A stretch of DNA of 5,542 nucleotides from Chloroflexota bacterium (GTDB lineage Bacteria; Chloroflexota; Dehalococcoidia; Dehalococcoidales; UBA2162): positions 1-5,542 of the forward strand of contig JACQOL010000008.1 of NCBI GenBank assembly GCA_016202555.1, written 5' to 3'. The notes under the pieces were generated by a model. It had not been told where the DNA came from. It searched no databases and saw only the letters and a list, made by a program, of their open reading frames with translations. Position numbers and translations under genes: made by a program. Position 1 is the first letter of the stretch; each line of letters begins with the position of its first letter. Positions 1-5,542 of the stretch are shown here, one piece after another.

Positions 1-2645
1 CCCGCCACCAGGATAACCAGCAGCCACTCCATAGCACTCAAAGGGTATGTCCCGAAGACACCTTGCAGGAAAGGCAGATAAAAGACCGCCAGCATCAAGA
101 CTACTTGTGAGATTATTGACAGATTCAGCCACTTATTGGCAAAGAGGCGAAGGGCGAAAATAGACTTCTCATCCGAGCGGAAGTTGTAAGCATTGAAGAA
201 CTGGATGATGATTAAAGTGAGGAAAACCAGAGACTGGGCTTCATTCATCGTTTTACCGGCATCCAGCGCCCACTTAAATAACACCAGATTGACCAGACTT
301 ATCCAGCATCCGGCGGTAGCCATCAGTACTAAGACTGGTTTGGTAAAAATACCTTGACCCCGGGGACGCGGCTTTTGCTTCATAATATCCGGGTCAGCCG
401 GGTCAACTGACAAAGCAATCGCAGGTAAACCATCAGTAACTAGGTTAACAAACAAAATCTGGATGGCAATGAGAGGGATGGCTCCGGAAGGGAGCCCGAT
501 TAAGGGACCAAAAAGGATAACCGTTGCCATTAGTAATACTTCTCCGATATTAGAGGAAAGTAAATACATCAGGTATTTCTTGATATTGCTGAAAATAACT
601 CTACCTTCCTCTACGGCAGCAACAATGGAGGCAAAGTTATCATCGGTGAGCACCATATCGGCGACTTCCTTGGTAACATCAGTGCCGGTAATACCCATGG
701 CGACACCGATGTCGGCTCTCTTTAGAGCCGGGGCATCATTTACCCCGTCTCCGGTCATCGCCACGACATGTCCCTTCTTAGTTAAGGCTTCGACCACGCG
801 GAGCTTGTGGACTGGGGAAACACGGGCGTAAACAGCTATTTTCTCTACCAGGGATTCAAATTGCTGGTCGCTCATCTTATCCAGCTCAGCCCCGGTGAGA
901 GCCAGACCACCCTCTTTAAGAATGCCTAATTCCTTGGCAATCGCTACCGCAGTCAGCTGATGGTCACCGGTTATCATCACTGACTTTATTCCGGCGGCAT
1001 CACAGACCCGCACTGCCTCTTTAACTTCCTCACGCGGGGAGTCAATCATCCCAGCCAGACCGACAAAAGTCATCTCTCGCTCAATATCTTCACTGACGAT
1101 AGCATTTTCCGGTAGTCGTTTATAGGCAACACCCAGCACCCGGAGGGCATCGCCCGCCATGGCATGAGCAACTCCCAGCACTGTATCTCTATCTTCTTTA
1201 CTTAATGCCCTTTCCTGTCCATTGTCAAAGATATCACGACAAAGGATCAGTATTACTTCAGGAGCTCCTTTAACATAGGCAACTTTTCCCTGGGGTGACT
1301 GATGCAGCGTAGCCATTCTCTTCGTTTCAGAGGAGAAGGGAATTTCACCCAGGCGCGGGAATTGGCTAATAAGGTCCTGCTGCAATAAACCAGCCTTAGC
1401 CGCAGCGACGACCAGAGCACCTTCAGTCGGGTCGCCTTTGATTTTCCAGTCTCCATTCTCGCAGATAAGCGAGGTATCGTTACACAGGATACCGATACTA
1501 AGCAATGTCGTCATCCCCCGGCTCTGCGCCGCGGTGAAGGCAGCTCCCGCGATAGAAAATTCGCCCTCAGGCTGGTAACCAGACCCGCTGACATCAATTT
1601 GTTGACCGTCAACATAAATACGGCGCACTGTCATCTGGTCTTGAGTCAGGGTTCCCGTTTTATCCGAACATATCACCGTGGTGGAACCAAGTGTCTCCAC
1701 TGAAGGCAGCTTCCTGACCAGGGCATGACGCTTAACCATCCTTTGAACTCCGAATGCTAGCGAGATGGTAACTACGGCGGGTAAGGCTTCAGGAACCGCC
1801 GCCACCGCCAGACTGACTCCCCAAATGAGCATCTCAAGTATGCCATGACCCCTGATGACCCCCAGCCCACCTAGAATGACAGTCAACACCAGAGCCCCGA
1901 TACCAATCCATTTTCCCATCTGGTCCAGTTTTAGTTGAAGCGGCGTTTGCTCCCCTTTTACTTCTTGAAGCAAGGCAGCAATCTTGCCGAACTCAGTCGC
2001 CATACCGGTAGCCACCACCACCGCCATACCTCTACCGTAAACAGCGGCTGTTCCCATAAAGGTCATATTCTTTTTATCACCAATACTGACTTCTCCAGAG
2101 ACAGGTTCATCCGTCTTTTCTACCGGCACTGATTCTCCGGTTAGCGGTGCCTCCTCTGTTTGAAGATTGACGGCGTTGATAAGACGGGAATCAGCCGGGA
2201 TTTTATCACCAGTTCGGATGAGGATAATATCGCCGGGAACTAATTCCCGGGCAGGTATTTCGATTTCTTTCCCATCTCTCATTACCGAGGCCGTCAGCGC
2301 CGCCATTTTCTTCAAGGCAGCCATCGCCCGTTCGGCTCGATACTCCTGAATAAAACCAAGCCCGGCGGCAAAGACAACGATAACAGCAATAACAATCGCA
2401 TCAGCTACTTCGTTTAGAATGGCGGATAAGACAACGGCGACCAGCAGGATAATAATCAGAAAGTTCTTGAATTGCTCCAGAAATATCAACCAGGGCGAGG
2501 CTTTCTTCTTTTCTGCCAGCTCATTGGGACCATATTGAGCCAGTCGCCTGTTGGCTTCCTCCCGGCTCAAGCCGTTAGTGCTAGAGTTTAATGTTGTCAG
2601 AGCTTCCTGTGCCTCTAAATTATGCCAGTTGCTATTTATTTTCAT
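1..2645 (-). CDS. P2-type (Ca2+/Mn2+ class) cation-transporting ATPase, C-terminus cut by window edge
   Basis: Membrane pump that uses ATP to expel divalent cations, most likely Ca2+ and possibly Mn2+. I translated 881 uninterrupted codons from the ATG at 2645. In order: an N-terminal cation-ATPase domain (about 1-50, with YGPNEL near 38-43), M1-M2 (about 59-100), the actuator loop with TGES at 169-172, M3-M4 with PEALP at 285-289, the phosphorylation site DKTGT with Asp328, KGAPE at 459-463 in the nucleotide domain, TGDGVNDAP from 631, then M5-M10. Ion-site residues resemble SERCA: Glu286 in M4, Asn699 and Glu702 in M5 (SSNIGE), Asn734, Thr737 and Asp738 in M6 (NLVTD). The M8 position equivalent to SERCA Glu908 appears to be Gln815. 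Relatives are about 880-930 residues, so only part of M10 and the tail are missing. The start overlaps the terC stop (ATGA) and lacks a strong ribosome binding site, implying translational coupling. The class is secure; the exact ion is inferred. Confidence 0.95.
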   Translation of the reverse strand, partial: MKINSNWHNLEAQEALTTLNSSTNGLSREEANRRLAQYGPNELAEKKKASPWLIFLEQFKNFLIIILLVAVVLSAILNEVADAIVIAVIVVFAAGLGFIQEYRAERAMAALKKMAALTASVMRDGKEIEIPARELVPGDIILIRTGDKIPADSRLINAVNLQTEEAPLTGESVPVEKTDEPVSGEVSIGDKKNMTFMGTAAVYGRGMAVVVATGMATEFGKIAALLQEVKGEQTPLQLKLDQMGKWIGIGALVLTVILGGLGVIRGHGILEMLIWGVSLAVAAVPEALPAVVTISLAFGVQRMVKRHALVRKLPSVETLGSTTVICSDKTGTLTQDQMTVRRIYVDGQQIDVSGSGYQPEGEFSIAGAAFTAAQSRGMTTLLSIGILCNDTSLICENGDWKIKGDPTEGALVVAAAKAGLLQQDLISQFPRLGEIPFSSETKRMATLHQSPQGKVAYVKGAPEVILILCRDIFDNGQERALSKEDRDTVLGVAHAMAGDALRVLGVAYKRLPENAIVSEDIEREMTFVGLAGMIDSPREEVKEAVRVCDAAGIKSVMITGDHQLTAVAIAKELGILKEGGLALTGAELDKMSDQQFESLVEKIAVYARVSPVHKLRVVEALTKKGHVVAMTGDGVNDAPALKRADIGVAMGITGTDVTKEVADMVLTDDNFASIVAAVEEGRVIFSNIKKYLMYLLSSNIGEVLLMATVILFGPLIGLPSGAIPLIAIQILFVNLVTDGLPAIALSVDPADPDIMKQKPRPRGQGIFTKPVLVLMATAGCWISLVNLVLFKWALDAGKTMNEAQSLVFLTLIIIQFFNAYNFRSDEKSIFALRLFANKWLNLSIISQVVLMLAVFYLPFLQGVFGTYPLSAMEWLLVILVA

Positions 2646-3379
2646 TGTTTAATCACTTCGGCTTCAAACTTGGCAGCCAGTAATTTTATCCGCCGCTGGT
2701 TAATCCAGACAAAGAAAACAGTCAGGGCAATGCCCATAAATACGGATACAGTTAAAGAGATTACCGCAGGAACCGGAAGCCTGGCTTCAATAAACCTGTC
2801 TTCAAATATCATCCTACTTCCGGTAAAAATAATAACTGCCGAGCCTAAATAGATTAACCACCTAAACTTGTCACTAAGGGCGGATATTACCCCACCGGTG
2901 GTCATTAGCAGAGGCATACTTATTAGTAGACCAACGATGAGCAAAACAATCTGGCCATGAGCAAGACCAGCGATGGCGATAACATTATCCAGGCTCATCA
3001 TAAAATCGGCGACTAAGATTATCAATATGGCTTGACGAAAATTTTGTGCTTGATTAGCTTCTTTTTCTTTCTCAATAGCGCTACCTATATCCATTCTAAG
3101 AAGCTTCCAGGATACCCAGAAAAGAGCACAGCCACCGATTGCTGAAAGTAATTGTATCTGCATTAATAAAGTAACGATGGTAACTAAGGATATTCGTAAA
3201 AGTATGGCTAATCCGCCACCTACCATAATAGCCCATTTTCTTCTCCGCCCGGGAAGGCAAGCGGCGGCCATACCAATAACAATAGCGTTATCGCCACTAA
3301 GAGCCAGGTCAATCAGTGTAATTGAAAGGGAGCGGAGGACAAAGCCCCAGCTCCAGCTAAATTGAAGGGCATCTTCCAC
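2642..3379 (-). CDS. TerC/YjbE-family integral membrane protein, probable metal-ion (Mn2+) exporter
   Basis: A 245-residue polytopic membrane protein of the TerC family (YjbE/YkoY branch). Members of this family are linked to manganese efflux and to metal supply for exported enzymes. The two family motifs are present: DLALSGDN (Asp24, with SGDN at 28-31) in the first helix, and ADFMMSLDN (Asp125, with SLDN at 129-132) at mid-protein. These acidic, Asn-containing motifs are the likely metal-binding residues. Around six to seven hydrophobic helices are visible, with a basic cytoplasmic stretch (PGRRRK, 43-48) and a charged central loop (EKEKEANQ, about 103-110). The start is GTG at 3379, preceded by GGAAGGA seven bases upstream; an in-frame TAA lies shortly before it and no better start exists. 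The last codon overlaps the following ATPase start by four bases. Length fits the family. Transport substrate is inferred from family and neighbour. Confidence 0.92.
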   Translation of the reverse strand: MEDALQFSWSWGFVLRSLSITLIDLALSGDNAIVIGMAAACLPGRRRKWAIMVGGGLAILLRISLVTIVTLLMQIQLLSAIGGCALFWVSWKLLRMDIGSAIEKEKEANQAQNFRQAILIILVADFMMSLDNVIAIAGLAHGQIVLLIVGLLISMPLLMTTGGVISALSDKFRWLIYLGSAVIIFTGSRMIFEDRFIEARLPVPAVISLTVSVFMGIALTVFFVWINQRRIKLLAAKFEAEVIKQ

Positions 3380-3386
3380 TATCTTT

Positions 3387-3393
3387 TCCTTCC
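3387..3393 (-). promoter_or_regulatory. Ribosome binding site for terC-family gene
   Basis: Minus-strand GGAAGGA lies seven bases before the GTG at 3379. It supports this non-ATG start for the TerC-family protein, since no other start codon exists between it and the upstream in-frame stop. Confidence 0.7.
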
Positions 3394-3405
3394 AGTTAGT
3401 GAAAC

Positions 3406-3434
3406 ATTAGAGCCACTTGTGACCGTTTAATCAA
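3406..3434 (-). promoter_or_regulatory. Predicted sigma70-type promoter for the terC-ATPase pair
   Basis: On the minus strand, TTGATT (3434-3429) and TCTAAT (3411-3406) are separated by exactly 17 bases. This matches the consensus at 4 of 6 and 5 of 6 positions. Transcription would begin near 3399, giving a leader of only about 20 bases that still contains the GGAAGGA ribosome binding site. If used, this promoter leaves no room for a 5' riboswitch. It is a pattern match only, with no experimental support. Confidence 0.5.
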
Positions 3435-3437
3435 GCC

Positions 3438-3474
3438 AACAAGAGCACGGTATTAACGCTGCCTCTACCTTGTT
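3438..3474 (-). repeat. Imperfect inverted repeat upstream of the terC promoter
   Basis: The outer arms AACAAG and CTTGTT pair perfectly, and shorter inner complementary pieces (AG/CT, GC/GC, CG/CG) continue the stem with asymmetric bulges around a central AT-rich loop. It ends four bases before the predicted -35 box of the terC promoter. It could be a regulator-binding dyad or an RNA hairpin in read-through transcript from the biotin carrier gene. No T-run follows on the transcribed strand, so it is not a standard terminator. Chance is a real alternative. Confidence 0.25.
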
Positions 3475-3554
3475 TATAGCTGCAGTAGTAACCCCTTCCC
3501 GCCTAAAATAACACCGAAACCAATTGGAATCAGGAGAAGAGGCTCAAACAGATC
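3474..3554 (-). pseudogene. Remnant of a Na+-translocating decarboxylase beta subunit (OadB/MmdB/GcdB-like)
   Basis: Reading the minus strand from 3554, 26 codons between two stops give a peptide beginning DLFEPLLLIPIGFGVILGG. From memory of the family, FEPLLL(I/L)PIGFG is a highly conserved segment near the N-terminus of oxaloacetate, methylmalonyl-CoA and glutaconyl-CoA decarboxylase beta subunits, which form the Na+-pumping membrane channel. The normal preceding helix and start codon are absent, and the frame ends at TAA about seven residues later. A functional subunit is roughly 370-430 residues, so this can only be a scrap. Its position immediately after a biotin carrier gene matches the usual gamma-then-beta gene order, which strengthens the call. 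Another frame (GRGYYCSYKQG) might continue a shifted match but is too short to trust. A chance match in a short hydrophobic stretch is the alternative. Confidence 0.5.
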
Positions 3555-3561
3555 TTACCAA

Positions 3562-3807
3562 TCAATATTCAATGATGGCAATGACATTACCTGTCTCAAC
3601 CTTCTGCCCGGCAGCAACTTTTATCTCAGTAATTTTACCAGCTACCGGGGCCAGTATCGGATTTTCCATCTTCATTGCCTCAATATAGCAGATTACATCC
3701 CCCTCTTTAACCGTATCACCTACCTTAATTTCGATGGTAATAACCTTACCGGTTATCGGGACATCAATAATTTCCTGAGCCAATTTTTCCTTCTCTTCTC
3801 TGCTCAC
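3562..3807 (-). CDS. Small biotin carboxyl carrier protein (biotinyl domain only)
   Basis: An 81-residue protein that is almost entirely one biotinyl/lipoyl-type domain. It carries covalently bound biotin, shuttling carboxyl groups between partner subunits of a biotin-dependent carboxylase or decarboxylase. The motif EAMKMENP (43-50) places the biotinylated lysine at Lys46. The flanking strands PITGKVI (17-23), VGDTVKEGDV (29-38) and APVAGKI (around 53-59) are typical. The N-terminus is a short charged segment (SREEKEK), not the long Pro/Ala linker of AccB. The start is GTG at 3807; an in-frame TAG lies two codons upstream, so a longer form is excluded. Its ribosome binding site is weak (GGTAG, ten bases away). 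No biotin carboxylase or carboxyltransferase gene is in the window. The decarboxylase beta-subunit remnant just downstream suggests descent from a decarboxylase gamma subunit (MmdC/GcdC-like), although the domain itself is intact and probably still used. Confidence 0.9.
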   Translation of the reverse strand: MSREEKEKLAQEIIDVPITGKVITIEIKVGDTVKEGDVICYIEAMKMENPILAPVAGKITEIKVAAGQKVETGNVIAIIEY

Positions 3808-3829
3808 TATCTATTTTCTACCAGGTCGT

Positions 3830-3858
3830 ATTTTAGCCGACCCTACCCGCTTTATCAA
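3830..3858 (-). promoter_or_regulatory. Predicted sigma70-type promoter for the biotin carrier gene
   Basis: On the minus strand, TTGATA (3858-3853) and TAAAAT (3835-3830) are separated by exactly 17 bases, each box matching the consensus at 5 of 6 positions. Transcription would begin near 3823, about 16 bases before the GTG of the biotin carrier. It lies in the 173-base gap after trxB, so the biotin carrier and possibly the genes behind it need not rely on trxB read-through. It is a pattern match only. Confidence 0.6.
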
Positions 3859-3980
3859 GTCTTGGATACCAACTTTATGGTTATAATTCAACAATAGACA
3901 GTTTAAGGCTTAATGGGATACTGAATGCTATTGTTAGTATCTGGTTCTAACTTTTCTAACACACTGGCACAGGGGAGCGA

Positions 3981-4904
3981 TTAGTGTTCGGTGAGGAACC
4001 TTTCAGCGTAAATAGCAGCGGTAGCCCCGTCGCCGGCGGCGGTTATTGCCTGCCGGGCGGAGTTATGCCGGATATCACCCGCCGCCAGAATACCGGGTAT
4101 CGCTGTCTCCATCTTCTCATTAGTAATGATGTGCCCGGTCTCGTCTAGCGGCAGGATAGCCTTCAGGTAATCGGTATCTGGTTGAAAGCCGATAGCGACA
4201 AAAATCCCGGCTACCTCCAGCGTTGATTCTTCCCCGGTGAGCAGCTGACGGAGTCGGAGCCTTTTCACGAAATCCTCTCCCTCAATTTTCTCAACGACGG
4301 TATCCCAGAGGAATGCTATCTTGGGTTCAGCCAGGGCTCTCTCCTGAAGGATGGATGTAGCACGGAGTTGATGGCGGCGGTGGATGATGGTAACCTTGGA
4401 GGCATACCTGCTGAGATGCAGAGCTTCGGTAATGGCGCTATTACCACCACCGGCAATAGCTACCGGCCTGTCCCTGAAGAAAGCGGCATCACAAGTCGCG
4501 CAGTAGGATACCCCTTTACCGGTAAACTTCTCCTCTCCGGGGACACCTAATTTTTGCCGTTCCGAGCCACCGGCGATAATGACAACTTTAGCGGTAAAAT
4601 CGCCCTCAGTGGTCTTGATTATTTTCTGCTCCCCATGAAGCTCAATAGCAGTAACCTGACCGCTAACTGTTTTCAGCCCATATTTGGCTGCCTGCTGCTG
4701 CATTAACTGGCCCAGTTCAAAACCGCCGATGCCGTCAGGGAAACCAGGGAAGTTCTCTATCTGCTCGACATTAGCAATCTGCCCACCCCACAACCCTTTC
4801 TCGATAAGCAGGCTATCGAGTCTGGCTCTTGAGGTATAAAGCCCGGCGCTAAGTCCTGCCGGGCCGCCCCCAATAATAACGACATCATAACTATGATTAT
4901 CCAT
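3981..4904 (-). CDS. trxB: Thioredoxin reductase (NADPH, FAD-dependent)
   Basis: Cytoplasmic flavoenzyme that passes electrons from NADPH through FAD and a redox disulfide to thioredoxin. Counting from the GTG at 4907 (308 residues), it shows the FAD-binding GGGPAG at 13-18, the active-site CATCD with Cys136 and Cys139, the NADPH-domain GGGNSAITEA at 153-162, HRR at 176-178 plus Arg182 (the pattern that contacts the NADPH phosphate), and the C-terminal FAD motif GDIRHNSARQA starting at 277. All catalytic residues are present and length is normal for the low-molecular-weight class. Two adjacent starts are possible, GTG at 4907 and ATG at 4904; AAGGCGG at 4911-4917 could serve either, and I prefer ATG. 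trxA, its substrate gene, lies 109 bases upstream on the same strand. I see no convincing promoter in that gap, so co-transcription is likely. Confidence 0.96.
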   Translation of the reverse strand: MDNHSYDVVIIGGGPAGLSAGLYTSRARLDSLLIEKGLWGGQIANVEQIENFPGFPDGIGGFELGQLMQQQAAKYGLKTVSGQVTAIELHGEQKIIKTTEGDFTAKVVIIAGGSERQKLGVPGEEKFTGKGVSYCATCDAAFFRDRPVAIAGGGNSAITEALHLSRYASKVTIIHRRHQLRATSILQERALAEPKIAFLWDTVVEKIEGEDFVKRLRLRQLLTGEESTLEVAGIFVAIGFQPDTDYLKAILPLDETGHIITNEKMETAIPGILAAGDIRHNSARQAITAAGDGATAAIYAERFLTEH

Positions 4905-4910
4905 CACTAT

Positions 4911-4917
4911 CCGCCTT
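4911..4917 (-). promoter_or_regulatory. Ribosome binding site for trxB
   Basis: Minus-strand AAGGCGG ends three bases before GTG (4907) and six bases before ATG (4904). The spacing slightly favours the ATG. This is the only purine-rich match near the gene start. Confidence 0.5.
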
Positions 4918-5016
4918 CAATTCCTAAAACAGCGACCTTAAAAGACTAACTAACCACATTCAGCGGCTCACTTTTCACGACGACTATCATCTACGCTAGT
5001 GATTTAAATAGTATGC

Positions 5017-5343
5017 TTACCCAAGGACACCCGCCAAACTCCGTCTTAGCTCTTCTTTGGGTCTGAAACCGACGATATGTGAGACCGGCTTCCCTTGTTT
5101 GAAGATAAGCAGAGTTGGGATACTCATTATGCTGTATTTAGCAGCCGTCTTCGGGTTCTGGTCAACATCCAACTTGACAAAGCTTATCTTGCCAGCATAC
5201 TCCTCAGCCAATTCATCCACTATTGGCGCCACCATCCGGCATGGCCCACACCAGGTTGCCCAGAAATCTACCAGGACTGGTTTCTCAGACTGTAACACGG
5301 TTTTCTCAAAATCACTATCGGTTATTGGCACTGGTTTACTCAT
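5017..5343 (-). CDS. trxA: Thioredoxin
   Basis: A 108-residue cytoplasmic disulfide reductant that keeps protein cysteines reduced and supplies electrons to enzymes such as reductases of ribonucleotides and peroxides. The thioredoxin fold signature is complete: [11 protein letters not shown] with redox-active Cys32 and Cys35, Asp26 buried behind the active site, the KLDVDQNP strand at 57-64, and the cis-proline Pro76 in SIPT. There is no signal peptide. Length and numbering match classical Trx1. The ATG at 5343 is preceded by AAAGGAGG six bases upstream, an excellent ribosome binding site. That site lies within the last codons of plsX, and the two genes overlap by eight bases, so expression is coupled to phospholipid-synthesis transcription. 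trxB follows downstream and would recharge this protein. Confidence 0.97.
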   Translation of the reverse strand: MSKPVPITDSDFEKTVLQSEKPVLVDFWATWCGPCRMVAPIVDELAEEYAGKISFVKLDVDQNPKTAAKYSIMSIPTLLIFKQGKPVSHIVGFRPKEELRRSLAGVLG

Positions 5344-5542
5344 ATTTTTCCTCCTTTATTTTCTGACAGATGTCGGCTTCAACAGTTCGCTTTGCTGAAG
5401 CAATCGCATTCTTAATCGCCTTAGCCTGACTGCGTCCGTGAACGATGATGATATTCCCATTTACCCCCAGAAGACATGCCCCACCGTATTCCCGATAGTC
5501 CATTCTTTTCACTAGGGAACCCAGTCCGACATCAATGGACAG
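5336..5542 (-). CDS. plsX: Phosphate acyltransferase PlsX, C-terminal fragment (gene runs off right edge)
   Basis: The last 68 residues of PlsX, which converts acyl-ACP to acyl-phosphate for the PlsY step of bacterial phospholipid synthesis. The visible part contains [17 protein letters not shown] (about 13-29 of the fragment), then [13 protein letters not shown] (about 35-47), the hallmark C-terminal motifs of the family, followed by a charged tail ending in KYE and a TAA stop at 5336-5338. The frame is open through the window edge with no break. The common family sequence has Pro where Cys appears in GGACLLG, a minor change. The stop lies inside trxA, giving an eight-base overlap. In many bacteria plsX neighbours fatty-acid genes; here thioredoxin follows instead. 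Identification rests on the motifs and is strong despite truncation. Confidence 0.92.
   Translation of the reverse strand: MSIDVGLGSLVKRMDYREYGGACLLGVNGNIIIVHGRSQAKAIKNAIASAKRTVEADICQKIKEEKYE
5350..5357 (-). promoter_or_regulatory. Strong ribosome binding site for trxA inside plsX
   Basis: Minus-strand AAAGGAGG, a near-perfect anti-16S complement, sits six bases ahead of the trxA ATG and within the plsX coding end. It suggests high-level, independently initiated trxA translation on a shared message. Confidence 0.85.

Noticed and set aside
463..831. Plus-strand 122-codon open frame
   Set aside because: It lies entirely opposite the conserved hinge and M5-M6 region of the ATPase and has no recognisable domain; it is an antisense shadow.
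3380..3561. Possible yybP-ykoY Mn2+ riboswitch ahead of terC
   Set aside because: The hallmark GGGGAGUAG-type sequence is absent; the only similar piece (AAGGGGTTACTAC) diverges at the key bases and lies in the decarboxylase-like remnant. The predicted terC promoter would also leave just a 20-base leader.
3933..3960. Plus-strand hairpin GTTAG...CTAAC followed by TTTT, resembling a terminator
   Set aside because: The stem is only 5 bp and AT-rich with a 9-base loop, and no plus-strand gene leads into it. On the minus strand no T-run follows, so it cannot terminate trxB in the usual way.
4908..5016. Possible separate trxB promoter in the trxA-trxB gap
   Set aside because: No pair of boxes with acceptable match and spacing was found; the best (TTAGTC-17-TAGGAA) is poor.
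5057..5398. Plus-strand open frame opposite trxA
   Set aside because: It mirrors a fully conserved thioredoxin gene and has no recognisable domain; it is an antisense shadow.

Overview
This is a bacterial window in which every supported gene lies on the minus strand. In transcription order (right to left) it carries: the C-terminal end of plsX (phospholipid synthesis acyltransferase), trxA (thioredoxin), trxB (thioredoxin reductase), a small stand-alone biotin carrier protein, a degraded scrap that resembles the beta subunit of Na+-pumping biotin decarboxylases, a TerC/YjbE-family membrane protein, and an almost complete P2-type (Ca2+/Mn2+ class) cation-transporting ATPase that runs off the left edge. 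Base composition is moderate, and GTG starts are used by the biotin carrier and TerC genes. Biotin-decarboxylase-type genes beside a thioredoxin system suggest an anaerobic or facultative bacterium. A Chloroflexota-like or similar anaerobe is a guess only; no gene here fixes the phylum.

Right part (about 3981-5542): plsX and trxA overlap by 8 bases, and the strong trxA ribosome binding site sits inside the plsX end, so they are almost certainly co-transcribed and translationally coupled. trxB follows after a 109-base gap. Together trxA and trxB form a complete NADPH-thioredoxin reductase-thioredoxin disulfide-reduction system.

Middle part (about 3380-3980): a clear sigma70-like promoter (TTGATA, 17 bp, TAAAAT) precedes an 81-residue biotin carrier with an intact EAMKMEN biotinylation motif. 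Just downstream of it, a 26-codon stretch reads like the conserved 'EPLLLIPIGFG' segment of OadB/MmdB/GcdB beta subunits but has no start, no membrane N-terminus and no continuation. This suggests that a former decarboxylase operon has been eroded and that TerC-ATPase now follows the scar. A second sigma70-like promoter (TTGATT, 17 bp, TCTAAT) lies in the scar, directly before terC.

Left part (1-3379): terC and the ATPase overlap by 4 bases (ATGA), indicating a tightly coupled two-gene metal-export unit. TerC-family proteins and P2-type ATPases are both linked to Mn2+/Ca2+ handling, so joint divalent-cation efflux is the best inference. I see no Mn2+ (yybP-ykoY) riboswitch ahead of them. No gene-free stretch exceeds 300 bases. 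I did not find a clearly new system; the most interesting items are the decarboxylase scar and the TerC-ATPase pairing.
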